Assembly (NCBI GenBank): GCA_017418645.1
Contig: JAFOND010000144.1
Span: forward strand, 1-33,910
Direction of reading: 5' to 3'
DNA length: 33,910 nt
Source of the DNA: Lachnospiraceae bacterium
GTDB taxonomy: Bacteria; Bacillota; Clostridia; Lachnospirales; Lachnospiraceae
This document shows positions 20,301 through 30,100 of this stretch, piece by piece. The number at the start of each line of letters is the position of its first letter. Positions within the stretch are counted from its first letter, which is position 1. Under the pieces are notes generated by a model. That model was given only the letters and a program-made list of their open reading frames with translations. It did no database searches and had not been told where the DNA came from. Both the position numbers and the translations under genes were made by a program.

Positions 20301-21051
20301 CCGGATTATCCGAAAGAATGGCATTCTTCATGCCCTGCATTAACTCTTTTTCTTCGGTATGAGCTTTTGCGATAAGTTCGTCCAAAAGCGCCGGATTTTT
20401 CTTTAATGCCTTTACATAACCGAACCTGCTTGAAAGCAGCTTCTTAAGACCGCCTTCTGTGGCGGTTGCATTTGCAAGATCTCCCACAAAGTCAAGAAGA
20501 ACTTTTGCATCCTTGCTCCATTCCTTTTCTTCGTTTATGACTTTGTTCTTTCCAAGATTTTTCTCGCGGACCATCTTGTCAAGGCGGGTCTTTAAGGCCT
20601 TGTCTTCCTGTAATTCCTCTTCGGTTCTCTGTATTTTCTCTCCGTGTTCTTTGATCTTTTTATTTATATATTCGTTATAATTCTTACCGGGTTCATAAAC
20701 CGTCTTTTCTTCACGGATGATATTCTTATTATCGACATCCGCAAACATCTTAACTTTGGCTTTCTTTACGGGAGCGGTCTTAAAGGCTTCCTTATCCGCC
20801 TTTATTTCCTCCGCAAAAGCAGTGTTTAAGGTGTCCTTTAATTCCTTGCTCAGCTTAAGGGATGATATCGCCTTAAGTGCAATGTTTCTGTCCTTCTTCT
20901 CATATTCATCCGTGGTCTCGGCGCCGATGCCCTTGATCACTCCGTAATACTGAATAATAGTATATGCATCATCATCCGAAAGTTTATCTGTATCCTCTTT
21001 TTTAACATCCTTTAATATGGACTTAAAGTACAGATATTTATACTCTCCCAC
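17392..21051 (-). CDS. 1219-aa UbiB/ABC1-like kinase protein; probably the 3' half of a split gene
   Basis: The UbiB-like domain covers residues about 364-790: LKGAGPLMQK, A-rich loop LGAASIAETF (437-446), VVVKIRRPG with K463, an EKEFDF acidic motif, catalytic HGDLHSGN (666-673) and DYG (685-687). It is clearly paralogous to the 1946-aa neighbour from the LKGAGPLMQK start through FSQCEQRL, and again at the MGKVINKRW motif near 1171. The loop residue that is usually Gln (SIAQ) is Glu444 here. The C-terminus is a Lys/Glu-rich tail. The assigned start is GTG with no ribosome binding site. Upstream the frame stays open for 27 more codons to the TAG that ends the 953-aa gene, in the same frame. 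This half lacks the N-terminal motif its paralogue has, but the 953-aa half carries it. A single split or read-through gene is the best reading. The kinase substrate is unknown. Confidence 0.8.
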   Translation of the reverse strand: MGEYKYLYFKSILKDVKKEDTDKLSDDDAYTIIQYYGVIKGIGAETTDEYEKKDRNIALKAISSLKLSKELKDTLNTAFAEEIKADKEAFKTAPVKKAKVKMFADVDNKNIIREEKTVYEPGKNYNEYINKKIKEHGEKIQRTEEELQEDKALKTRLDKMVREKNLGKNKVINEEKEWSKDAKVLLDFVGDLANATATEGGLKKLLSSRFGYVKALKKNPALLDELIAKAHTEEKELMQGMKNAILSDNPEAGINKTLKAFEEKITKTMEEATKDIFDTTGDTPFPDLIITEQKQQNEADKTILRSWQNDALYNNKYGQGKFVQTLVSGYYQNASKKDRANMLSYIIKDLKGGREGMTEKQKGGEYFASTLKGAGPLMQKIIQGVPERMVIPEMRPAISVVKSNLGSIDKAYVDQVFEEMKTDSKGKITSITDIKPLGAASIAETFMCTVSGKKKEPTQVVVKIRRPGVYEYMKSEETYIKKCAMFADMTDKEIAAYKKKETDKNVILPHQPRVTESGLIAQLQEIEKEFDFMTEIKNAKRGEKNYIDAGRKVNTVKINDSFKEKSHYMVMNKADGVTVDRFINTTREHAENESNKFLKTDQRTQGRYAVSMDNYMELGKSKDALRKDLEKTIKYERMVSDLAYVWVRQALFGSFWLSYNGDNFHHGDLHSGNIMISDKGTTVIDYGNAAVFKDDRVTEILAMMAAVLKKKEDVFINAFDKLIEIGAKKDNKENGGKLNLQKMTEDQKKAYAAELKKIFEIGTPADAGIKILVALSTAQKLGIKLPLEIQNFSQCEQRLENSLLEVKKTALDLQLKIEEMDRMPVEFGMEETIDPLMRLQHRLSQKDELTKKYEDKRTAIDNLLKDYPEETVASAGESMAAINSKEMTKEEFIEKHLPAYKAMQKDPLPENLGEQTKNWRAVFYELKALRDKGEEVPKELMNKVEECSLEITTFLLTNPVMDSIGDRDDYMTYKSYSINNNEPEPDAEYFEKLMLLFEKILPLIKNAGDKLDLVVKGSSLREGSLVMDSITKLSYIKITSSPAVEKVIKRLRESKNGPEREQFEKELNNLSAKQPSVKIDYDSYRKVQEKYDKAVLEGDEKNIKKLEKSLADKEEMFITNYVTSARIVLLEEKERAEREVEMIADLNIPGYEAGKESKALDADLDDFVDVMGKVINKRWCRTLKKLKGRGLMTKAEDKEIDQKAKDEEDEEKKKKAKKK

Positions 21052-21132
21052 CGAAAGTTTAGCTGACTTGATAAGCCTCGCAGTATATTTATCCTTTGTC
21101 CCGGAATCCTCGATCTTCGCAAGGTCTCCCCT
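21052..21132 (-). other. Open 81-nt stretch between two same-frame genes, without a start codon
   Basis: The 27 codons after the TAG at 21133-21135 are open in the frame of the 1219-aa gene (RGDLAKIEDSGTKDK...). They contain no in-frame ATG, GTG or TTG before the GTG at 21051. AGGGGAG follows the TAG directly, like the ribosome binding sites elsewhere in the array, but no in-frame start codon stands at a usable distance from it. This fits a nonsense mutation, read-through, or loss of a start codon. Confidence 0.7.
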
Positions 21133-23994
21133 CTATTCAAGGAATCTTTCTCTATAGTATTCTTCACCGTGAAGGTCTACGATGGTTCCTAAAAGAACAT
21201 CCGCGGATTTCTTTAATTCATCAAGGTCTCCCACGTCTTCCGTAAGGCTGTCGATAAGGTCCGCAAGTTCAACGGTGGGTATATCAGAAAGATCTTTTTC
21301 TTCTTTTCCGGTGTATTCCTTCAGAAGAGCAAGTATGTCTTTTCTGTCCATGGATTCCGCAGTCTTCTCAAATTTATCCGCAAGAGCCTTCGTTTCCTTT
21401 ACGCGCTCTTTAAGATCCTTTATTACATCATTAAGGGACTTTATTGTCTTTGTTGATTTTTCCTTTACCAGGCCCTGAACGGCATCATATGCAAACTGCG
21501 AGAGCTCATCTATGGGAAGCAATGCAAAATCTTCGATGTCTGCATTCATAAAGTGCGAAAGAAGTTCCGCGCAGTCTTCCCTGTGCTGAAGTCTCTGTTC
21601 TTCGCCCACGGATTCCCAGGTTTCACCGGCCTCCGCGTCATAGTCGGAATCGTTTACTTTCTCCGCAAGTATCCTGATAGTCCTTACGGCCGAAAGATCC
21701 ATCTTATCGAGAAGTTCTTTATCCGCTTCTTCCATCTCAAACACATCGTTGAAGTATTCGAAATTCTCCGCCTTCATGGCTTCTTCGATTCTCTTCTTCT
21801 GTGCTGCATCGATATCTTTTTCTATGGCCTCGATCCTTTTCTTGCTCTTTTCAAGCATCTCTTTCGAAGAGTTTGCAAGTTCTTCTTCCAATGCTTTTCT
21901 GAAACGGATCTGTCTTTCTATCTCCTCTTTTTCCAAAACTTCCGCAATATATTTTCTTGCGGATTCATCGAGAGACTTGTCCAAAGCGGCAATTTTTGCG
22001 CCTCTCTTTTCATGGACTAAAGCGGCTTCCCTTTCTATTTCCGCTCTGAACTTTGCCTTGCGCTCGGCTTCCCTTCGCTCGGCTTCTTCTTTCTCTCTTT
22101 GTATTACGGCCCTGGCATCCTTGATCTTCTCCTTATATTCATTGAGTTCCGCGTCTTTTGCGGCCTTTCTGAGTTCGGAGAGTTTGGCGTCTAATTCATC
22201 CTTGTCGCGCTTACGGGCAGCCTTGAGGACTTCGGGGTCCACCTCATCCGGCTCCTTCGGCGCCACCTCTCCCTCAAGGGGAAGGCTATCTTTCCGGACG
22301 TCGTTCTCCTCGCCTTCCTTTTCCCGCTCGAGTTCCAGTTCTTCCTTAGCCCAGACCTTCTTTATGAAGACCTCATCATTGTGAAGGTCATAGCTTAAGA
22401 GTCTGTTTGTATGATCAATGTTTCTCTTATCGAAGTTTACGGCAGCGCCCATATATCTTCTGTGAATTTTCAGAAGCTTTTCGGGGTCGGATTTTCTTGT
22501 AAATTCCCTGCCGGTTTTCTTGGTGGATTCGAGACGGTCTTTCTTTTCACCGAGTTTTTCTACGTAATACCGGAATCTTCCGTTTGCGAACGTCTTTTTG
22601 TCCGTTTCCGGGATCGCCCTGTCTTTTAAGAGCTCGTTAAGCTTATCGCTGTCTTTGAATCTTTCCGTATCTTCCTGTAAAAGAAGGGCATAATAGGGAG
22701 AGGACATTATCTCCATCCTCTGTACATATTCGTCATGAATCTCGCTTAATAAGGAGATACGGGCACCGATCTCGTCTATCATTGCCTTATCAAGTTTTAG
22801 ATCTATACGTCCCATTTCTCTCAGCTGTCCGAGTTCCGTCACAAGAGGAACGGCGTTAACCGCAAAATTAAGCTTTGTCATAAGGTTTTTAAAGTGGGTT
22901 TTTTCGTCCGTATTTCCCTTCCTGCGGTGCAGAAAATCCTCAGGATTCTTAAACGCAAAATCCTTAAGATCCCAGGACAGTATCTCCATAAGGAGAGACT
23001 CTATCATATGCCCCTTTGTCCGGACTCCCTCTTTATTATCGTCTCTTGCAGAGAGTTTTCTTATGAGCTTCTTTGTATCCTCTTCGTTTAAATTATGGAG
23101 TTTTGCGTATGCAATGGTAACTTCGTTGGAGGCATCGTCATACTCTTCGTTTCTCTCGTTTACGGGAAGCCTGTAGTCTTCTTCGGCTTTATTTATATAG
23201 CCTTCTATTACGCTGGATTCCACATTCATCTCTTCCACAAGTTTCTGCAGGAAGAGGGTATCTTTTTTCTTTCTCTTGAATGCCTTTCTTCTGTCCTTAA
23301 GATTTCCGTCAAAAGGATCGTCCGCATTCTTTGTGAGTTTACCCGCAAGGATAAGTTCCATATTAAGCTGTTCATCGGAGATATCTTTATCTTCCATTGT
23401 GAAAAGATAGTCAACACTTCTTTCCGCCGACATTCCCGTGGCTTCAACATGCTTGTCTATCATGTCAACAAGGTCACGGCAGATTTCCCTTCTGTTCCCC
23501 GTGGCTTTTCCCTTCTTTTCCCGGAGATAGTTTGCGGCACACTCCCTTATGGCAAGCAGCATATTATGCTTTTCGGAATCGTTTTTGCATTTTCTGTAGA
23601 GTTTTACGGCATCCCTGACCTTATAGAAAAGAGCGGCGCGGGAAGTATCGGCCGTAACCTGGTTAAGCTTTGCTTCGATATTAAGCATGCCCTGTACTTC
23701 GTCATAATCATCCAACTGCTTGTCGCGCTTTTTGGGCTTATTCTTATCGACGCTGTTTCTTCCTTCGTTAAGCTTGTTTATGTTTTTTGTCTTGGTCGAG
23801 ATTATGTTATCGTTCTCTTCGGAATACTCGCTCTCCGAACTGTCGGATTGCATGCTCTCCGTACGATACGCATTGCTGTCTCTAAGCTCATAAAGCTCCT
23901 TTTGAAGTTCGGAACCATCATCCAGTCCCGGGATGTAGTTCTTATTCTTCTTCGCGTTCCCTTCGTAAAATACTTCGTTATTGCTATCTCTCAT
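21133..23994 (-). CDS. 953-aa modular coiled-coil protein; probably the 5' half of a split gene
   Basis: The ATG at 23994 has AAAAGGAGAT 7 nt upstream, so the start is sound. An acidic, Ser-rich leader precedes the shared N-terminal motif: YL 156-157 and GNRR 166-169. Residues about 330-444 are a copy of the shared helical module (EILSWDLKDFAFKN, then EIHDEYVQRMEIMSSPYY). Its SWD segment is closest to the left-edge protein. Residues 570-585 are SLPLEGEVAPKEPDEV, translated from a palindromic repeat. A long K/E/R coiled coil covers about 590-770. Near the end, LSHFMNADIEDFALLPIDEL resembles the start of another module copy. The gene ends in TAG, after which the same frame continues into the 1219-aa UbiB-like gene. 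No signal peptide or membrane span is visible. Function is unknown. Confidence 0.85.
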   Translation of the reverse strand: MRDSNNEVFYEGNAKKNKNYIPGLDDGSELQKELYELRDSNAYRTESMQSDSSESEYSEENDNIISTKTKNINKLNEGRNSVDKNKPKKRDKQLDDYDEVQGMLNIEAKLNQVTADTSRAALFYKVRDAVKLYRKCKNDSEKHNMLLAIRECAANYLREKKGKATGNRREICRDLVDMIDKHVEATGMSAERSVDYLFTMEDKDISDEQLNMELILAGKLTKNADDPFDGNLKDRRKAFKRKKKDTLFLQKLVEEMNVESSVIEGYINKAEEDYRLPVNERNEEYDDASNEVTIAYAKLHNLNEEDTKKLIRKLSARDDNKEGVRTKGHMIESLLMEILSWDLKDFAFKNPEDFLHRRKGNTDEKTHFKNLMTKLNFAVNAVPLVTELGQLREMGRIDLKLDKAMIDEIGARISLLSEIHDEYVQRMEIMSSPYYALLLQEDTERFKDSDKLNELLKDRAIPETDKKTFANGRFRYYVEKLGEKKDRLESTKKTGREFTRKSDPEKLLKIHRRYMGAAVNFDKRNIDHTNRLLSYDLHNDEVFIKKVWAKEELELEREKEGEENDVRKDSLPLEGEVAPKEPDEVDPEVLKAARKRDKDELDAKLSELRKAAKDAELNEYKEKIKDARAVIQREKEEAERREAERKAKFRAEIEREAALVHEKRGAKIAALDKSLDESARKYIAEVLEKEEIERQIRFRKALEEELANSSKEMLEKSKKRIEAIEKDIDAAQKKRIEEAMKAENFEYFNDVFEMEEADKELLDKMDLSAVRTIRILAEKVNDSDYDAEAGETWESVGEEQRLQHREDCAELLSHFMNADIEDFALLPIDELSQFAYDAVQGLVKEKSTKTIKSLNDVIKDLKERVKETKALADKFEKTAESMDRKDILALLKEYTGKEEKDLSDIPTVELADLIDSLTEDVGDLDELKKSADVLLGTIVDLHGEEYYRERFLE
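22239..22287 (-). repeat. In-frame palindromic repeat coding SLPLEGEVAPKEPDEV
   Basis: This 49-bp element starts AGCCTTCCCCTTGAGGG and ends GGATGAGGTGG, with internal inverted arms. It lies in the linker before the coiled coil of the 953-aa protein. Related copies occur in the 1946-aa gene (15321-15366 and 15414-15432) and in the gap at 7490-7510. This behaviour resembles protein-coding palindromic elements such as the RPEs of Rickettsia. The comparison rests on behaviour, not sequence. Confidence 0.65.
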
Positions 23995-24011
23995 AACCTA
24001 TCTCCTTTTTT

Positions 24012-24101
24012 TGTCATTTCGAACGCAGTGAGAAATCTTAACTTCAATTTTCCGTAATTTTCAGTGAAGATCCCTCGTCGCTTCGCTCACTCGTGGTGAC
24101 A
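24012..24101. repeat. 90-bp imperfect inverted-repeat element in the 132-bp gap
   Basis: It is bounded by TGTCA and TGACA. One arm reads TGTCATTTCGAACGCAGTGA with GAAATCTT following; the other reads GAAGATCCCTCGTCGCTTCG and ends CTCGTGGTGACA. TGTCA, CGA and GATCTT-type positions are complementary between the arms. It looks like a MITE or REP-type element. I recall similar arms as dispersed intergenic repeats in clostridial genomes, but could not check. It begins exactly where the stop-codon-adjacent repeat ends. Confidence 0.6.
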
Positions 24102-24136
24102 CTTGTATTCTACAACACCCTGTCCATCAGATGTCC
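24102..24136 (-). repeat. Stop-codon-adjacent repeat, copy 2 (GGACATCTG...TGGACA)
   Basis: The minus strand reads GGACATCTGATGGACAGGGT, a 4-nt spacer, then TAGAATACAAG. It aligns base for base with the copy at 7516-7550. The stop codon TGA of the 2261-aa gene lies inside the repeat, so the last residues (KDI) are encoded by it. This suggests the repeat may have replaced the original 3' end of the gene. Confidence 0.55.
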
Positions 24137-27100
24137 TTTGAAAACTGCTTGTATATATTGTTCCTACCTGTCCCCGCTTCGCCGAGCCCCTTAAGCGTAA
24201 GATTCTTGAATCCGTTCTCGGTCTCTATGATCTTAAGGGTACTGTTTTCTCTGTCCGTATCCGCTTTTCTTATGGCCTGCTGAAGGTGAAGTACCCTCTT
24301 CCACATACTGTCTTTTTCGCTCTGGGTAATGGTGCTTCCAAGCTTTATAAAGAGCCTGTCCTTATCGAGGGAAAGCAGGTTATCCGCAGTCCTTCTGCTT
24401 ATTACCTGCATCCTTTCCGGAGGACAAAGTGTACCGATATAATCCTTTATGTTCTCCGGATTAAGCCGTCCGAAGCTCATATCGTTATCTATTCCCACAA
24501 TCCTCTTTATCCGGTGTATGGGCTTACCCTGCGCTGTCTTTTGTCCGGTCTCCTCCATCTCAAACATGATGTTATCCATGGTACGGTCGCCGTTTGCGCA
24601 GATATAGTCGTTCACCTGAATATCGGAAAGCTGTTCGATAAGTTTCTCTTCGTTGTCGCAGACGATTTCTCCGGACTTTATGCCGTCGATAACTTCCTTG
24701 TGAGTGAGCCCGTTTATCCATTCGGTAATAACACCTTCCCCGGCTTTTTTATCCTCGTTCAGCTTAACCTTCGCAAGTGATGAATATGCGATATTGTCCC
24801 CGATTCCCGTCTCCTTTGAAACGATGGTCATTGCAACGTTTCTCTTGTCGAGATTTGCGCCGAGTCCTATTCCCATATCACTGTATCTGTCTACGGTAAG
24901 ATAATTCTTTATGTAATCTCCTCCTATGGAGATTATATGTTTTACAACGTTCCTGCGTTTTACCTTTGTAAAGGACTTATATACTCCCAAAAGCGCATTT
25001 CCGGACTTTGGCGGGAAAAGGCTCTCATTGCTGGCCGAGAAATATACCCCATACTTTTTCCAGATCTCATCGAAGAATTTATAAAGCTCCTCTTCAATTC
25101 TCTGTTCTCCGACCGCTATATTTTCTTCCGTGAGCTTTTTATCTCTTATCTGTCTGAAGAAAGTAATATTCTCCGGTCTTCTGAAAAACGCTTCTATAAT
25201 GCTTTTATCAACGTGTGTCGCTATCCATGCAAACTCCGGAAAAGCAACGCTTTCTTTCGTGTCCGTCATAAGCTCGTTGTAACGGTCCGTAACGTTTGGA
25301 TCAAACTCCAATTTCTTTCTCTTTGTAAAGGCAAAGTTCTTATCCACACCCTCAACGTTTCTCGTGAACATATGCCGGACGTTCATACTGCCCTTGAATT
25401 CGATCTCGTCCCCGGCCTCTATGGTTTCCTCACGACCTTCCGTAAGAAGATCGGCCAGATTGTATGATCTGTCATAGTTTTTGCCGCTTATGATCTCATA
25501 ATCCTTCTTTATGGTCTGAAGCATATCGTCCACGATGTCATATCTTCTTCTGTATGTCTTTCTCCAATGATTTCTGTTCTTTCCGCTCAGATATTTTGTG
25601 GTAAGATCGATAAGTTCTGAATAAAGTGTTCTGATATCATGAAGATTCGCCGGAGTAACGTTCTTTCCTGTCCCGTTATTATTCCGCGAGATCATCTTCA
25701 TATACTCCATAAGTTCGGTCAGTTTAATGCTCATAAGAGCGTATTTTTCCGAATGACCGCCGGTATCAACACCTTCAAGTGAAAGCTTGTATTTTTCAAG
25801 GTCAATAAGAGCAGCGGCACTTGCACTTTCTTTCTTCAGAACTTTTAAGTTGGATTTTTCAAGTTCCTTAAAGCTGTCCTTCGAAAGCGCAGTCGCACCG
25901 TGTATCTTCTTCCATACATCGAGTTCTTCATCCTCGGAGAGTCGCGGAATTTCCATATTATTGTATTGTTCCCTGAACTGGATCTGGTCATCCACAAGGC
26001 CCTGGTTGTATTCGAATTTCGGACCCTCCCCGGCATTTTGATCGCTCATGGCTCTGATATAAGTAATCATATCATCTACCGGGGCTCCCATATTCATATG
26101 CGTATCCGCAGCATGGCTGGCAAGATTCTTAAAACTATCCGCAAATTCCCGTGTAAGATAGTTCTTTTCGGCAAGAACATCAAGAAGATTTACTTCATCC
26201 CTTCCGTCTGCCTTAAAATATCCCTGTAACGAAAGATCGGTAAAATTGGCACCGTCTATCCTTCTTTGGATTTCCCCAAAGGAATCCGGCATTGCAAGCG
26301 CAAGCATTGCCGCCGGCATCTGATCCGGAACAAGACCGTATGTGTTAATAAAGCGCATATGATGTTCAAAATACATGGTATAGAACTTTGCAACGCTCTT
26401 AAAGTATGTATCCTTTGCGCGTTCCACCTGAGCGGGATTGCTCATGTCCACATCTTTCCAGTTTTGAATGCTTAAGCCCTCAAAGATTTCAATAGCCTCT
26501 TCATCACTCAATCCTTCGCTGTACGCCATCCGGCAAAATGTCATTATCAAACGGTCCATATTTGTTGAGATAGCGTATGATTCCTTCTTAAAACCATCCT
26601 TAAAATCACTGCCGTTATCATATTTTCTGTTCCTGCTGCCTTTTTTTGAATTCCTGATATCCAGCAATTTTTTATAAAGGTTTCCGAAATTCTTCTCTGT
26701 GTAGTCGGTGGTTGTCTCAGTGCTCCTGTTATGGTAGAATTTTAAAAGTTCCGCAGTTGCCGGGGAAACCTTTTTTAAGGCTTTTCTGTATCCCGGAGAA
26801 TCAGTCCTTAAAGCTTCCAATTCCAGCCCCAATCCCTTAAGGGTTTCGATTTCTTTTGCCATTTTGTTAAGACCGTCCGTCGTGCAAAGGGAAAGGTTCA
26901 TTCTTCCGTCCCTGTATGCACGCATCCTGTGCCTTTTTTCAAGATTAGTAAGATACTCGCCGGTGGCAAAGCCATCCCTTCCTATGGCGTTAAGATAGTT
27001 CGTTGCCTGATACATATCTTCGTTGTTTCTTACCATCTCAAGATAATCAGGATGGTCAACCCTCGGTCCGACGGCATTGTTTCCGAATACGTTTTCCATA

Positions 27101-30100
27101 TTCTTTGCAAGTTTTGAGCACAGCATTATAAGAGCCGAAACTTCCTTCTGCTCTTTTGTATCGTCATCCCGGTATGTGGGTGCAACTTCGTCGTCATAAT
27201 GGGATACAAAATATGAATTTGTAAGAAGAAGTTTTCTTGCCCTGTAATAGTCCGATACCGCGGAGAATTCGTCTATTCTCTTTTTAACCATGTCATACAG
27301 ATTAACGCCGCCCATATCCACGGCCTTTAATCTGTCGACATATAAAGGATTAACCTCAATAAGGCGCTTATAGTTTTGTACCTTGGAGGAAACCTCTTCA
27401 AGTTTTACAATGTTTAAGAGAAGGCTGTCATCCGTGGAAAGATCCAACTCGTCAATTGAAAGCTCCATAAATTTTTCCGTTATCCGGTCGAGAGCGGAGT
27501 CTCTGTTTTCAGCATATCCCCTTGTAAGAAGCGCATTCTTATGTGATTCGTCTTCAAAGAAGGCGGAAATCGTAATAAATTCATCCTCGCTTACCATAGA
27601 CCGGGAACTGAAGCCTATATCCCTTCTTCTCTTTGCGGTCTCATTCCTGAAGGTTTTTGATTCCGCATCAATAGCATCCGCAAATTTTACTTTCCTGCCG
27701 AGCCTTGAAACGCTTCCCTTCATCTTCTTTTCGCGTTCGTTAACGGAAAGATTCCTGTGGAGATTGTTGATCTGTGCATAGGAATAAAGCGTCTTTCCCG
27801 CCACCATTCTTACCGCGCCCGCGCGTTGGGAAACATGGGGGTTCTTTTTCAGTTTGTCAAGGGATGTATCCTTATCGGTTTTTACCTTTCGACCCTTCTT
27901 TTTTTCAATGCATTCTATGAGAAGAAGTGTCTTGTCATCGTCGAATTCATATTGCTCCGTTTCCGGGACAACGTCTATCTTCTCGTATTGTTTAAGGGTT
28001 TTATCTGCATTCTTAATTGCTTCCGCGCGCTTTCTGAGTTCCTTGACCTCGTCCTCCGTAAAGGCAAATGTTATGCCGTCCATATTTGTCATGCTCTGGT
28101 AATAAGGAAGCCATCCGGCAAGGTTCTTTGCATACTCTGCCATCTCACGGCATCTTACATATCTCCTCGGGTCGGAATAAAAGTCGTTTCCGTTTTCCGC
28201 CTTTAATATATTCGGATTGAATCTTATGAATGCATTACAGAAAAATTCTATGGCATCAACAAATTTCTGTTTGTCTTTAAGGGATGAGTCACGTTTCGGA
28301 GCACCCTTTTCAAGGATCTTATACGGCTCCAAAAGTTCCTTATCTCTTTTTTGCCTTTCCATTCTTCGTTTTTGGTTCTCACTGTATTCACTCTTTGCAG
28401 TGCTTACCTTTTTGTCAAGATCTGCCTGATTTTCGTAGTTTTTGATGTTAGTGTTTATTGCTTCAAGAAGCTTTTCTTTTCTCTCCCCGTCGATGATCTG
28501 CGACAAAAGATTATTAAGATATTCTCTTTCGAACTCCTCGTTTGCGAACACCTCGTTTTTCTTCTTTGCTTCAAGAATACCATTGTAAATAACGGCGTAC
28601 TGGTCTATGACGGAAAGGATCTTTTTTACTTCCGTTATGCCCGGCTTGTTTACCATAAAAGTAGTACCGGATTTTCTTCCAACGCTGAAATATGCATCGA
28701 GCATCTTCTTGTTTTCTTCCGACGCGAGATAGAAAACAGATTGATATTTTTTCAGCACTGCAGCCATTTCTTCCGGAGTTTCCGCTTTTAGTTCATTAAG
28801 GTCGAGTTCCAGAACCTTTTTCATGATCCTGTTTATTTTATTGATCTCGGCCGTTGCTTCTTCTTCTTTTGCCGTTTTGCCGTCAAGGGCAGTAATTGTC
28901 TTTAAATCGATTTTATAATTGGTTATATCTACCAGATTCTGCTTTTTTGTATCCTCTTCTTTTTTTCTTTCCTCGAACTTCCTCCGGTATTCGGCGTTTT
29001 CTTTTTCTCTTTCCTTTTTCCTTTCTTCCGCGTACCTCTGTTTCTCAAGGGCCATTTGTCTCTTTCTTTCCGCAAGGATAACAGCGTCCTGTTCCCAGTC
29101 CTCCTTTGTTTTATTCCAGCCGTCATCAGCCTTTTTATCAAAGGCTGTTTTTTGTGCCTGGGACATAAGGGCCTTTTTATTTAAAATGACACATTCGGAA
29201 CTGTAATTCTGGATATCTCCGTTCCCCTGCTCCGTCATTTCTTTCGCATCTTTTGATATTACGATACCCATTCTGTGGGCAACGTCATGGTCTTTATTGA
29301 GATCGTTTGTCCTTATGATCTCTCCCGTCTGTTCATCCTTTTTAAAACCGCTGTATTCGTTCTTAAGGTTCTCGTAATCCCGGGGTGTCATCCTTTTCAT
29401 GTATGTAAGTTCAACCTTACTGTATGCGGTATTTCCATAAACATCGGTACCGTCTTCCAGAAACTTATCGATTTCCTCCACTTGCGGAAACTGCGGAAAA
29501 TCTTCGGAGGAGTTAAGATAGATAAGTTTGTCGTCTTCTATTCCGATGATGGTCACATAATGCATTCCTACAAGACAGGAGAGCATACTTCCGGACTTTA
29601 TCACATCGTGTACGGTTTTTTTGAAAGCCTCAAGGATGTTTTTCCTTATATCTTCCCTGCCCATAACGCGGTCAAATCCATAGGTCTTTTCAAAGACCGC
29701 AATGTCATCTCTCTCAAGGCCTCCGTTTTCCTTTTTGTCAAAGATGATATCCGCCATGGCACCAACATTTCCAACCTCTTTTTTCCCCGGGCCGGCAAAC
29801 TTTTCAACCGCATCGCGACCGTCTATATGATCGTCGTTTTTATTAATAGCAAACAGCTCCTCTTTGCCAAGGTATCTGGGCGTAAAGGAGCGCACTTTTT
29901 CCTGATTCAGTTTTTCAAGCCTTTGCTTTTTAAGTACGGGATCCGTTGAAATAAGATGATTGTAAACCCCCGCCATGGAGCAGGCATAACAGTTGTTATA
30001 TCCCTGAACTTCCATGTCGAATCTTTCCCCTTCAATAACGGTCCTCCCCCGGACCTCCGCTCTCGGGATTCGAGCAAGCACATTTTCCCTGTGCTCACTG

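Noticed and set aside
21133..21135. TAG as a pyrrolysine codon
   Set aside because: Nothing in the window supports pyrrolysine use, and TAG also ends the GNAT and 1325-aa genes at normal positions. A nonsense mutation or ordinary read-through is simpler.
23095..24057. 320-aa plus-strand frame that looks hydrophobic and membrane-like
   Set aside because: It is antisense to the start of the 953-aa gene and runs into the intergenic repeat. The hydrophobicity is the mirror of charged codons. The minus-strand frame has a good ribosome binding site and paralogues.
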